The notes under the pieces were generated by a model, which saw only the letters and a program-made list of their open reading frames with translations, had not been told where the DNA came from and made no database searches. The position numbers and the translations under genes were made by a program. From NCBI GenBank assembly GCA_964017045.1, contig OZ024796.1:1699637-1763636 (forward strand): a stretch of DNA of 64,000 nucleotides. The letters are read 5' to 3'. Of this stretch, positions 48,054-59,012 are shown one piece after another. Origin of the DNA: Omphiscola glabra. Lineage: Eukaryota; Mollusca; Gastropoda; Lymnaeidae. The first letter of the stretch is position 1; each line of letters opens with the position of its first letter.

Positions 48054-48129
48054 GGTGGAGACTTACCATACATTTTAGAACACACCACTAAACCAAAAGT
48101 AAAAATTGTGCATGTGAGTCGATTCATGA

Positions 48130-49045
48130 CAACTCACCTACTGAGGTTCACATTTTGACCTATTTTACTGGAGTCCAGCCTACCTAGCTCACCTACGAGG
48201 GGGGTGGTGTGTGGTCCAGCCTTCCTAACTCACCTACGGGGGGGGGGTGTGGTCCAGCCTTCCTAACTCGTTATCTGGAGTCATTTAACTCACCTACTGG
48301 GGCCCTTTAACTCACCTACTGGGGTCCTTTAACTCACCTACTGGGATCCTTTAACTCACCTACTAGGGTCCAGCCTTCCTAACTCATTTACTGGGGTCCT
48401 TTAACTCACCTACTGGGGTCCAGCCTTCCTAACTCATTTAGTGGGGTCCTTTATCTCACCTACTGGGGTCCTTTAACTCACCTACTGGGGTCCTTATACT
48501 CCACTACCGAGGTCCCTTAACTCACCTGCTGGGGTCCTTTAACTCACCTGCTGGGGTCCTTTAATTCACCTACTGGGGTCTTTTAACTCACCCACTGGGG
48601 TCCTTTAACTCACCTACTGGGGTCCTTTAACTCACCTACTGGGGTCCTTTAACTAACCTACAGGGGTCCTTTAACTCACCTACTGGGGTCCTTTAACTCA
48701 CCTACTGGGGTCCTTTAACTAACCTACAGGGGTCCTTTAACTCACCTACTGGGGTCCTTTAACTCACCTACTGGGGTCCTTTAACTAACCTACAGGGGTC
48801 CTTTAACTCACCTACTGGGGTCCTTTAACTCACCTACTGGGGTCCTTTAACTCACCTACTGGGGTCCTTTAACTCACCTACTGGGGTCCTTTAACTCACC
48901 TACTGGGGTCCTTTAACTCACCTACTGGTGTCCTTTAACTCACCTACTTGGGTCCTTTAACTCACCTACTGGGGTCCTTTAACTCACCTACTGGGGTCCT
49001 TTAACTCACCTACTGGGGTCCTTTAACTCACCTACTGGGGTCCAG
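48130..49045 (-). repeat. 22-bp minisatellite carrying a 5' splice site in each unit (minus strand), about 35 copies
   Basis: On the minus strand the unit is GACCCCAGTAGGTGAGTTAA plus AG. The copy nearest the exon at 49032-49136 is the exon end and its donor (CCCAGTAG/GTGAGT). The copies downstream repeat the same sequence. The part from 48130 to 48480 is more degenerate and mixed with a CCAGCCTTCCTAACTC variant. Confidence 0.95.
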
Positions 49046-49136
49046 CCTCTCCCACAGGGAGTCGAGCTGCTCCTGTCGCTTCTTCGCCCTAAGCATCTTC
49101 TGTCTCTCCTTCTTGTATCTTTTATTGTGTCGTATT
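49032..49136 (-). CDS. Candidate internal exon, basic helical segment, of the unrecognised minus-strand gene
   Basis: On the minus strand the acceptor TTTTCTATACAG precedes 49136 and the donor GTAG/GTGAGTT follows 49032. The 105 nt are open in one frame that encodes IRHNKRYKKERQKMLRAKKR and then QEQLDSLWERLDPS. This highly basic, probably helical segment has codon use unlike the flanking repeats. It starts with one base, which completes the codon left by exon 57989-58105 (AG + A). The family is not recognised. It is the best supported exon of the proposed gene, because a multi-copy array has grown from its donor. Confidence 0.6.
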
Positions 49137-50199
49137 CTGTATAGAAAATGAAATATTTCTTTGTACTAAATCATTTAAAGTGTGTTGTAAACCACATACT
49201 GCCCGTCTATGAACGTGTACAGGATTATGACTCAGCTGAGTGTGTTCGAGCTACACAAAGTTGTTGACATTGTGGAGCCGTGCTAGGGAGGGTGGTCTAG
49301 AAAGATGTTATAACAAAATAATATTTCGCCATGAAAGCCTTTAGAAACAAACTCCCTGAGATGCATTATTTTGTCTTTCAGCATCTATTGCCCCGAGTAA
49401 GAAGATCCCAGGATTGAGTAGAGGTCAGATCAATGGCTGGTCTGAGGTCAGATCAATGGCTGATCGATAACCCATCATCAATCATTGACGTCTGACTGTG
49501 GCTACCAAATGTTCTAGAAAAGTCGAGCTGGGAAGCATCCCCCATTTATAACTCTGGTTCTAATCTCTGCTTGTCTCCCTTGGCGCCTATCGAGTTATTA
49601 GACAGGAATCGCTTAGATCGGTGGTTCTCAGCCGTTTCCAGATCACAGACCCCATGACTACAGAACAGGTGAGCCGCGGTCCCGAACTATATATTTCACA
49701 CGCATCTTTCTCGTTTCTAGCATTCAACTCCACCTTTTTATAGTAATCGGAGAGATTAATGTTGCACCTGATATGCCGGGAAGCATTTATATTTTTAACT
49801 AAGTTTATTAATAGACAGGTATCTTGTATTAAATGTAATGAAATTAATTTCTTTGTTTAAAAAAAAATAATAAAAAAACCCAACAAAAAACAAAACAACA
49901 ACAACTAACAAATACTTTAAAAGGTACAGATTTGGTACGCATCGAAGAAATGTCTGCGTATTTAAAAATAACACTTCTTAAGAAATCTTCTGACTGACGT
50001 AAAACAATCTATGATATTTGAGAAGAGTTTGTTGTACTGTAAATGCCGAACAAGGAATGTTATTGAATTTTCTCCGGTAATACCAAATAAATGCTTAAAG
50101 CACGTCGCTATGAAACTGACCTCTGACCCTATTTCTCTGTAATTCGTATAAAAATGGTATGGAATTAATGTGCCTTTAACTCCAGATAAATATATTATG
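49137..50199. other. Intronic region without recognised gene
   Basis: Mixed composition. GGTGGTTCTCAGCCGTTTCC at 49620 resembles the degenerate end of a hAT element, but no partner end was found. The rest shows no repeat or coding signal. Confidence 0.4.
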
Positions 50200-50510
50200 A
50201 ATAGACGTCTCTACCACTTGGATGAGCCTGATCTCATCCACTTAAGAAAATCAGCAAACTATCGAGCCGAAGCTCATGAAGTCTTCCCCAGCGCTCCTCC
50301 GCCACTCCCAACCGGCATTCAACCACTCCCCAGGTTGTCTTCTAGTCCAGTCAGGACGCCAAGCGTCACGCCGGGGGCTTTCCGCCCCTGAGACAGTCTC
50401 ACCCACCCTTCCACTCGATTGACTATGTAAGTGAGGCGGCATCAGAAAAGGAACGCCTGGCCGGCCGGGGTGCTGCTTTCACAGGATGAGCTTAATAGAC
50501 GTCTCTACCA
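50195..50510. other. GC-rich segment between two copies of AATAGACGTCTCTACCA
   Basis: AATAGACGTCTCTACCA occurs at 50200-50216 and 50489-50505 and brackets a segment with higher GC than the flanks. A 73-residue + frame (50170-50391) is proline- and serine-rich. A good donor (GACTAT/GTAAGTGAG) lies at 50424-50432 but in a different frame. It could be an exon fragment, a processed insertion or a small transposon. Confidence 0.35.
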
Positions 50511-50914
50511 ATAGGAGGAGTCTAATGATGTTGAATTTTTTGACGGAGAAAAAACGAATCATGATTTTTAAAAACATATTTTTTGTCAAAATTGTGCTAA
50601 CAAGTAATACAATTTCTATATTTCATCTGAGAAGCCGAGTTTCCAAAGTTAATTTCTCCAAATCCACTCCAAGTCCACTCCAAGTCCACAACACAAAACA
50701 GGACTATTGCGAACAATCGATACCAATAACAGATCTTTTCACGCGTTCACGAAATCTTGGCCGCTGGTCACTCTGGTCATCTCCCCGAGGCCTGCTCCCA
50801 ATTGGCCCCGTGTCAAAGCACGTGATGGGAGATATGTCCTGTAGAACTACCGAATGTATCAATCACTGAGGGACAATATGGTCCCCCCCTACTCCGTTAT
50901 AGTGCTGGATAATA

Positions 50915-51130
50915 TTGGTAACTGTATTGTACAGTACTAGAGAATATTGAGAACTGTACTGTCTAGAACTAGAGAATATTGACAACTGTACTGTCTAGTA
51001 CTAGAGAATATTGACAACTGTACTGTCTAGTACTAGAGAATATTGACAACTGTACTGTCTAGTACTAGAGAATATTGACAACTGTACTGTCTAGTACTAG
51101 AGAATATTGACAACTGTACTGTCTAGCATT
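50915..51130. repeat. 32-bp minisatellite, about 6 copies
   Basis: The unit contains CTAGTACTAGAGAATATTGA and CAACTGTACTGT. The internal copies are identical. Confidence 0.95.
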
Positions 51131-51464
51131 ACGCATAGTGGTCCTCAATAATATTTTTTCAAGAGTATAAATATAAATATCTATATTATTTATATGTTGC
51201 TGACCTCACAACATGAGCGTCAGCAACTGATAATGAGCGTCACATTTACATAATATACCAACAGAGTCTTTTGTTACCTCCACCTGGGTGCACATATCAA
51301 CATTTAAACATATACCTGGGTGCACATATTAACATTTAAACATATATATCTTTTGGAGATCAAACTTCGCGACATCGATATGGACAGAATTATTGTAAGA
51401 GTTGTTCAGAACCCGACAATGTATTCTCATGGATATAGGTCGATGCCAAGATATCAATTTTTTA

Positions 51465-52612
51465 ATCTCTCTAGATGCCGATATCTCAAGATGTCAATAT
51501 CCCGAGATGCCAATATCTCAAGATGTCAATATCCAAAGATCGCAATATCTCAAGATGTCAATATCCCAAGATGCCAATATCCAAATATCGCAATATCTCA
51601 AGATGTCAATATCTCAAGATGTCAATATCCAAAGATCGCAATATCTCAAGATGTCAATATCCAAAGATCGCAATATCTCAAGATGTCAATATCTCAAGAT
51701 GTCAATATCCAAAGATCGCAATATCTCAAGATGTCAATATCCCAAGATGCCAATATCCAAAGATCGCAATATCTCAAGATGTCAATATCTCAAGATGCCA
51801 ATATCCAAAGATCGCAATATCTCAAGATGTCAATATCCAAAGATCGCAATATCTCAAGATGACAATATAAAAAGATCGCAATATCTCAAGATGTCAATAT
51901 CCAAAGTTCGCAAGATCTCAAGATGTCAATATCCCAAGATGCCAATATCCAAAGATCGCAATATCTCAAGATGTCAATATCTCAAGATGTCAATATCCAA
52001 AGATCGCAATATCTCAAGATGTCAATATCCAAAGATCGCAATATCTCAAGATCGCAATATCTCAAGGTGTCAATATCCAAAGATCGCAATATCTCAAGAT
52101 GCCAATATCCAAAGATCGCAATATCTCAAGATGCCAATATCCAAAGATCGCAATATCTCAAGATGTCAATATCCTAAGATCGCAATATCTCAAGATGTCA
52201 ATATCCAAAGATCGCAATATCTCAAGATGCCAATATCCAAAGATCGCAATATCTCAAGATGCCAATATCCAAAGATCGCAATATCTCAAGATGTCAATAT
52301 CCAAAGATCGCAATATCTCAAGATGCCAATATCCAAAGATCGCAATATCTCAAGATGTCAATATCCAAAGATCGCAATATCTCAAGATGTCAATATCCAA
52401 AGATCGCAATATCTCAAGATGTCAATATCCAAAGATCGCAATATCTCAAGATGTCAATATCCAAAGATCGCAATATCTCAAGATGCCAATATCCAAAGAT
52501 CGCAATATCTCAAGATGCCAATATCCAAAGATCGCAATATCTCAAGATGTCAATATCCAAAGATCGCAATATCTCAAGATGCCAATATCCCAAGATGCCA
52601 CATATCCCAATA
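51465..52612. repeat. 32-bp dimeric minisatellite of two 16-bp halves, about 35 copies
   Basis: The halves are CAATATCTCAAGATGT and CAATATCCAAAGATCG. They alternate, sometimes with one half repeated. Few stops occur on the + strand, which explains the open frames of up to 406 residues (ISRCQYPK type). There is no start context, splice context or complexity to support a protein. Confidence 0.97.
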
Positions 52613-52704
52613 TCCCGACTGATTCCTACCCCACTCTGACCGATAAACTATGCTGCTGGGTGCCGTCCATAGCTTGACATGTAAATAGTTCGGGGTGGGC
52701 GGGG

Positions 52705-53600
52705 TTAATACATATTACTGAGTCCTAGGCTGTGTTACCACGCTATATAAGACTAATGAGTCCTAGGCTGTGGTACCACGCTATATAAGACTACTGAGTC
52801 CTAGGCTGTGGTACCACGCTATATAAGACTACTGAGTCCTAGGCTGTGGTACCACGCCAGATAAGACTACTGAGTCCTAGGCTGTGGTACCACGGTATAT
52901 AAGACTACTGAGTCCTAGGATGTGGTACCACGCTATATAAGACTACTGAGTCATAGGCTATAATACCACGCTATTTAAGATTAACTATAGGCTGTGGTAC
53001 CACGCTATATAAGACTACTGAGTCCTAGGCTGTGGTACCACGCTATATAAGACTACTGAGTCCTAGGCTGTAATACCACGCTATATAAGACTACTGTCCT
53101 AGGCTGTGGTACCACGCTATATAAGACTACTGAGTCCTAGGCTGTGGTACCACGCTATAAAAGACTACTGAGTCCTAGGCTGTGGTACCACGCCATATAA
53201 GACTACTGAGTCCTAGGCTGTGTTACCACGCTATATAAGACTAATGAGTCCTAGGCTGTGGTACCACGCTATATAAGACTACTGAGTCCTAGGCTGTGGT
53301 ACCACGCTATATAAGACTACTGAGTCCTAGGCTGTGGTACCACGCCAGATAAGACTACTGAGTCCTAGGCTGTGGTACCACGCTATATAAGACTACTGAG
53401 TCCTAGGCTGTGGTACCACGCTATATAAGACTACTGAGCCCTAGGCTGTGGTACCACGCTATATAAGACTACTGAGTCCTAGGCTGTGGTACCAACCTAT
53501 ATAAGACTACTGAGCCCCAGGCTGTGGTACCACGCTATATAAGACTACTGAGTCCTAGGCTGTAATACCACGCTATATAAGATTATCGAGTCGTAAGCTG
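52705..53600. repeat. 38-bp minisatellite with a TATA-box-like core, about 23 copies
   Basis: The unit contains GAGTCCTAGGCTGTGGTACC and ACGCTATATAAGACTACT. Each copy carries CTATATAAG, a good match to a TATA element. Variants with AAT for GGT and small deletions occur. Confidence 0.97.
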
Positions 53601-56600
53601 TAGCAACTGATTTAGACGGAAGTTATGAGTGAATGTTTGACCAAACGGTTAAAAGAGCTCTTATGACTGAACATTTGACCAAATCTATTTGTAGAGCTCT
53701 TATGAGTGATTGTTTGACCAAACTGTTTGAAGAACTCTTATGACTGAACATTTGACCAAGTCTGTTTGAAGAGCTCTTATGAGTGATTGTTTGACCAAAC
53801 TGTTTGAAGAACTCTTATGACTGAACATTTGACCAAGTCTGTTTGAAGAGCTCTTATGAGTGAATGTTTGACAAAACTGTTTGAAGAACTCTTATGACTG
53901 AACATTTGACCAAGTCTGTTTGAAGAGCTCTTATGAGTGAATGTTTGAAAAGTCTGTTTGAAGAGCTATTATGAGTGAATGTTAGACCAAACTGTTTGAA
54001 GAGCTATTATGAGTGAATGTTAGACCAAACTGTTTGAAGAACTCTTATGAGTGATTGTTTGACCAAACTGTTTGAAGAGCTCTTATGAGTGAATGTTAGA
54101 CCAAACTGTTTGAAGAACTCTTATGAGTGAATGTTAGACCAAACTGTTTGAAGAACTCTTATGAGTGAATGTTAGACCAAACTGTTTGAAGAACTCTTAT
54201 GAGTGAATGTTAGACCAAACTGTTTGAAGAGCTATTATGAGTGAATGTTAGACCAAACTGTTTGAAGAACTCTTATGAGTGAATGTTAGACCAAACTGTT
54301 TGAAGAACTCTTATGAGTGAATGTTAGACCAAACTGTTTGAAGAACTCTTATGAGTGAATGTTAGACCAAACTGTTTGAAGAACTCTTATGAGTGAATGT
54401 TAGACCAAACTGTTTGAAGAACTCTTATGAGTGAATGTTAGACCAAACTGTTTGAAGAACTCTTATGAGTGAATGTTAGACCAAACTGTTTGAAGAGCTA
54501 TTATGAGTGAATGTTAGACCAAACTGTTTGAAGAACTCTTATGAGTGAATGTTAGACCAAACTGTTTGAAGAACTCTTATGAGTGAATGTTAGACCAAAC
54601 TGTTTGAAGAGCTATTATGAGTGAATGTTAGACCAAACTGTTTGAAGAACTCTTATGAGTGAATGTTAGACCAAACTGTTTGAAGAACTCTTATGAGTGA
54701 ATGTTAGACCAAACTGTTTGAAGAACTCTTATGAGTGAATGTTAGACCAAACTGTTTGAAGAGCTATTATGAGTGAATGTTAGACCAAACTGTTTGAAGA
54801 ACTCTTATGAGTGAATGTTAGACCAAACTGTTTGAAGAACTCTTATGAGTGAATGTTAGACCAAACTGTTTGAAGAGCTCTTATGAGTGAATGTTAGACC
54901 AAACTGTTTGAAGAGCTCTTATGAGTGAATGTTAGACCAAACTGTTTGAAGAGCTATTATGAGTGAATGTTAGACCAAACTGTTTGAAGAACTCTTATGA
55001 GTGAATGTTAGACCAAACTGTTTGAAGAACTCTTATGAGTGAATGTTAGACCAAACTGTTTGAAGAACTCTTATGAGTGAATGTTAGACCAAACTGTTTG
55101 AAGAGCTATTATGAGTGAATGTTAGACCAAACTGTTTGAAGAGCTCTTATGAGTGAATGTTAGACCAAACTGTTTGAAGAGCTATTATGAGTGAATGTTA
55201 GACCAAACTGTTTGAAGAACTCTTATGAGTGAATGTTTGACAAAACTGTTTGAAGAACTCTTATGAGTGAATGTTAGACCAAACTGTTTGAAGAGCTATT
55301 ATGAGTGAATGTTAGACCAAACTGTTTGAAGAGCTCTTATGAGTGAATGTTAGACCAAACTGTTTGAAGAACTCTTATGAGTGAATGTTAGACCAAACTG
55401 TTTGAAGAACTCTTATGAGTGAATGTTAGACCAAACTGTTTGAAGAACTCTTATGAGTGAATGTTAGACCAAACTGTTTGAAGAACTCTTATGAGTGAAT
55501 GTTAGACCAAACTGTTTGAAGAGCTATTATGAGTGAATGTTAGACCAAACTGTTTGAAGAACTCTTATGAGTGAATGTTAGACCAAACTGTTTGAAGAAC
55601 TCTTATGAGTGAATGTTAGACCAAACTGTTTGAAGAGCTCTTATGAGTGAATGTTAGACCAAACTGTTTGAAGAGCTCTTATGAGTGAATGTTAGACCAA
55701 ACTGTTTGAAGAGCTATTATGAGTGAATGTTAGACCAAACTGTTTGAAGAACTCTTATGAGTGAATGTTAGACCAAACTGTTTGAAGAACTCTTATGAGT
55801 GAATGTTAGACCAAACTGTTTGAAGAACTCTTATGAGTGAATGTTAGACCAAACTGTTTGAAGAGCTATTATGAGTGAATGTTAGACCAAACTGTTTGAA
55901 GAGCTCTTATGAGTGAATGTTAGACCAAACTGTTTGAAGAGCTATTATGAGTGAATGTTAGACCAAACTGTTTGAAGAACTCTTATGAGTGAATGTTTGA
56001 CAAAACTGTTTGAAGAACTCTTATGAGTGAATGTTAGACCAAACTGTTTGAAGAGCTATTATGAGTGAATGTTAGACCAAACTGTTTGAAGAGCTCTTAT
56101 GAGTGAATGTTAGACCAAACTGTTTGAAGAACTCTTATGAGTGAATGTTTGACAAAACTGTTTGAAGAACTCTTATGAGTGAATGTTAGACCAAACTGTT
56201 TGAAGAACTCTTATGAGTGAATGTTAGACCAAACTGTTTGAAGAGCTATTATGAGTGAATGTTAGACCAAACTGTTTGAAGAACTCTTATGAGTGAATGT
56301 TAGACCAAACTGTTTGAAGAACTCTTATGAGTGAATGTTAGACCAAACTGTTTGAAGAGCTCTTATGAGTGAATGTTAGACCAAACTGTTTGAAGAGCTC
56401 TTATGAGTGAATGTTAGACCAAACTGTTTGAAGAGCTATTATGAGTGAATGTTAGACCAAACTGTTTGAAGAGCTCTTATGAGTGAATGTTAGACCAAAC
56501 TGTTTGAAGAGCTATTATGAGTGAATGTTAGACCAAACTGTTTGAAGAACTCTTATGAGTGAATGTTAGACCAAACTGTTTGAAGAGCTATTATGAGTGA

Positions 56601-57542
56601 ATGTTAGACCAAACTGTTTGAAGAGCTCTTATGAGTGAATGTTAGACCAAACTGTTTGAAGAACTCTTATGAGTGAATGTTTGACAAAACTGTTTGAAGA
56701 ACTCTTATGAGTGAATGTTAGACCAAACTGTTTGAAGAACTCTTATGAGTGAATGTTAGACCAAACTGTTTGAAGAGCTATTATGAGTGAATGTTAGACC
56801 AAACTGTTTGAAGAGCTATTATGAGTGAATGTTTGACCAAACTGTTTGAAGAGCTCTTATGAGTGAATGTTAGACCAAACTGTTTGAAGAACTCTTATGA
56901 GTGAATGTTTAACAAAACTGTTTGAAGAGCTATTATGAGTGAATGTTAGACCAAACTGTTTGAAGAGCTATTATGAGTGAATGTTTGACCAAACTGTTTG
57001 AAGAGCTCTTATGAGTGAATGTTTGACAAAACTGTTTGAAGAGCTATTATGAGTGAATGTTTGACAAAACTGTTTGAAGAGCTATTATGAGTGAATGTTT
57101 GACAAGTCTGTTTGAAGAGCTATTATGAGTGAATGTTTGACAAGTCTGTTTGAAGAGCTATTATGAGTGAATGTTTGACAAGTCTGTTTGAAGAGCTATT
57201 ATGAGTGAATGTTTGACAAAACTGTTTGAAGAGCTATTATGAGTGAATGTTTGACAAGTCTGTTTGAAGAGCTATTATGAGTGAATGTTTGATCAAACTG
57301 TTTGAAGAGCTATTATGAGTGAATGTTAGACCAAACTGTTTGAAGAACTATTATGAGTGAATGTTTGACAAGTCTGTTTGAAGAACTCTTATGAGTGAAT
57401 GTTAGACCAAACTGTTTGAAGAGCTATTATGAGTGAATGTTTGATCAAACTGTTTGAAGAGCTCTTATGAGTGAATGTTTGACCAAACTGTTTGAAGAGC
57501 TCTTATGAGTGAATGTTAGACCAAACTGTTTGAAGAGCTCTG
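53600..57542. repeat. 38-bp minisatellite, about 103 copies, with 760-bp higher-order repeats
   Basis: The unit contains CTGTTTGAAGAACTCTTATG and AGTGAATGTTAGACCAAA. Three main variants (GAACTC, GAGCTC, GAGCTA) occur in a pattern that repeats every 20 units. The left edge uses a longer alternating dimer (GACTGAACATTTGACCAAG). Confidence 0.98.
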
Positions 57543-57607
57543 CTTTCACATCCCCAATTTTTTTTTAATACCAAAACCAGGCAAAGTATGCCGAAAACCT
57601 CATCAGG

Positions 57608-57850
57608 ACTGCCATTGACTTGAGAAATGTAAAGTTGATCATTGACTTGAGAAATGTAAAGTTGATCATGGACTTGAGAAAGGTAAAGTTGATCATTGAC
57701 TTGAGAAAGGTGAAGTTGATCATTGACTTGAGAAAGGTAAAGTTGATCATTGACTTGAGAAAGATGAAGTTGACCATTGACTTGAGAAAGGTGAAGTTGA
57801 TAATTGACTTGAGAAAGGTGAAGTTGACTTTGACTTGAGAAAGGTAAAGT
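57608..57850. repeat. 27-bp minisatellite, about 9 copies
   Basis: The unit contains GACTTGAGAAAGGTAAAGTT and GATCATT. It is nine codons long, giving open frames of L-R-K-V-K-L-I-I-D, which are artefacts. Confidence 0.94.
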
Positions 57851-57988
57851 TGCCTTTGGCTTGGGAACTCTAAAGTTGAAAGCGTTTAATACTTCCCTAG
57901 CAGAAATTCATACCATATTGATAAATGTACAACTACATATAGACGTAAACAACTGCTACAACTACCCGTAGATGGTGCTAATGCTCAC

Positions 57989-58105
57989 CTCTTCGCAAAG
58001 AGATATTGTATATCACCGTATATGACGTCAGAGGGCTGGGGGAAGTCGTCAGAGAGGACAAACTTTCTGGACTTGCGAGCTGACGTCATTCTGGAGCTGT
58101 CCAAC
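57989..58105 (-). CDS. Candidate internal exon of the unrecognised minus-strand gene
   Basis: On the minus strand a branch-point-like TTCTAACTGG and the acceptor CTATCTCATCTTTCTTGAG precede 58105. The donor AAGAG/GTGAGCAT follows 57989. The 117 nt are open and encode LDSSRMTSARKSRKFVLSDD, then FPQPSDVIYGDIQYLFAK. Phases agree with the exons at 60365-60443 and 49032-49136. A + strand open frame over the same interval is less convincing, since its acceptor lacks a pyrimidine tract. No family recognised. Confidence 0.5.
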
Positions 58106-58289
58106 CTCAAGAAAGATGAGATAGTGGTTTTAATCAGAGGGCCAGTTAGAAGGTTGGACATTGCAGACGATGGAATGGAAGGTACGGGCACAGGTCATGG
58201 ACAGTATTTTATATATAAACACCCCCGTAAATGCTTGACAAAGAATAGGAGTAAAAATGGATGAAAGGAAATACAAAGAAAGTTTACAT

Positions 58290-58570
58290 GATCACTTAGT
58301 CATGTGATAGTCATGTGATAGTCATGTGATAGTCATGTGATAGACATGTGATAGTCATGTGATAGACATGTGATAGACATGTGATAGTCATGTGATAGTC
58401 ATGTGATAGACATGTGATAGTCATGTGATAGACATGTGATAGACATGTGATAGTCATGTGATAGTCATGTGATGGACATGTGATAGTCATGTGATAGACA
58501 TGTGATAGACTTGTGATAGATATGTTATAATCATGTGATAGAGATTTGATAGTGATATGATATACATGTG
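58290..58570. repeat. 11-bp repeat TCATGTGATAG, about 22 copies
   Basis: TCATGTGATAG and ACATGTGATAG units alternate irregularly. ATGTGAT-containing frames on the minus strand are artefacts. Confidence 0.95.
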
Positions 58571-58662
58571 GTAGAGATGAAGACACAATTCTGAAGATAT
58601 ACAGATTACAATGTGTGTCAGTGTCATTTCTGGCCACTGTGTTTTATGCAACTTCAGAGCAA

Positions 58663-58905
58663 GGCATACAAATACAATCATAAGGTATACAAATACAATC
58701 ATAAGGTATACAAATACAATGATAAGGTATACAAATACAATGATAAGGTATACAAATAAAATGATAAGGTATACAAATACAATCATAAGGTATACAAATA
58801 CAATGATAAGGTATACAAATACAATGATAAGGTATACAAATAAAATGATAAGGTATACAAATACAATCATAAGGTATACAAATAAAATGATAAGGTATAC
58901 AATGA
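58663..58905. repeat. 21-bp minisatellite, about 11 copies
   Basis: The unit is GGTATACAAATACAATCATA plus A, with ATGAT and AATAAA variants. Being seven codons long, it gives open frames on both strands that are artefacts. Confidence 0.95.
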
Positions 58906-59012
58906 TATAGTGTATATATTTCACCCAAATGTCCTACACATAACATGTACTTTGTACCCTATTGTCGTCTGCAAAAAAAATGTAATTTATTTTTCCAGTG
59001 CTACAAACTAAA

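Noticed and set aside
49615..49700. GGTGGTTCTCAGCCGTTTCC as a hAT transposon end
   Set aside because: Similar to known termini, but no second end or target duplication could be found.
51320..52677. Open frames up to 406 residues of the ISRCQYPK type
   Set aside because: They come from the 32-bp dimeric minisatellite. There is no splice context, start context or sequence complexity, and several overlapping frames are equally open.
57985..58264. + strand open frame (80 residues) opposite the candidate exon 57989-58105
   Set aside because: Its acceptor lacks a pyrimidine tract, and the minus strand has a better branch point, acceptor and donor with phase agreement to other exons.
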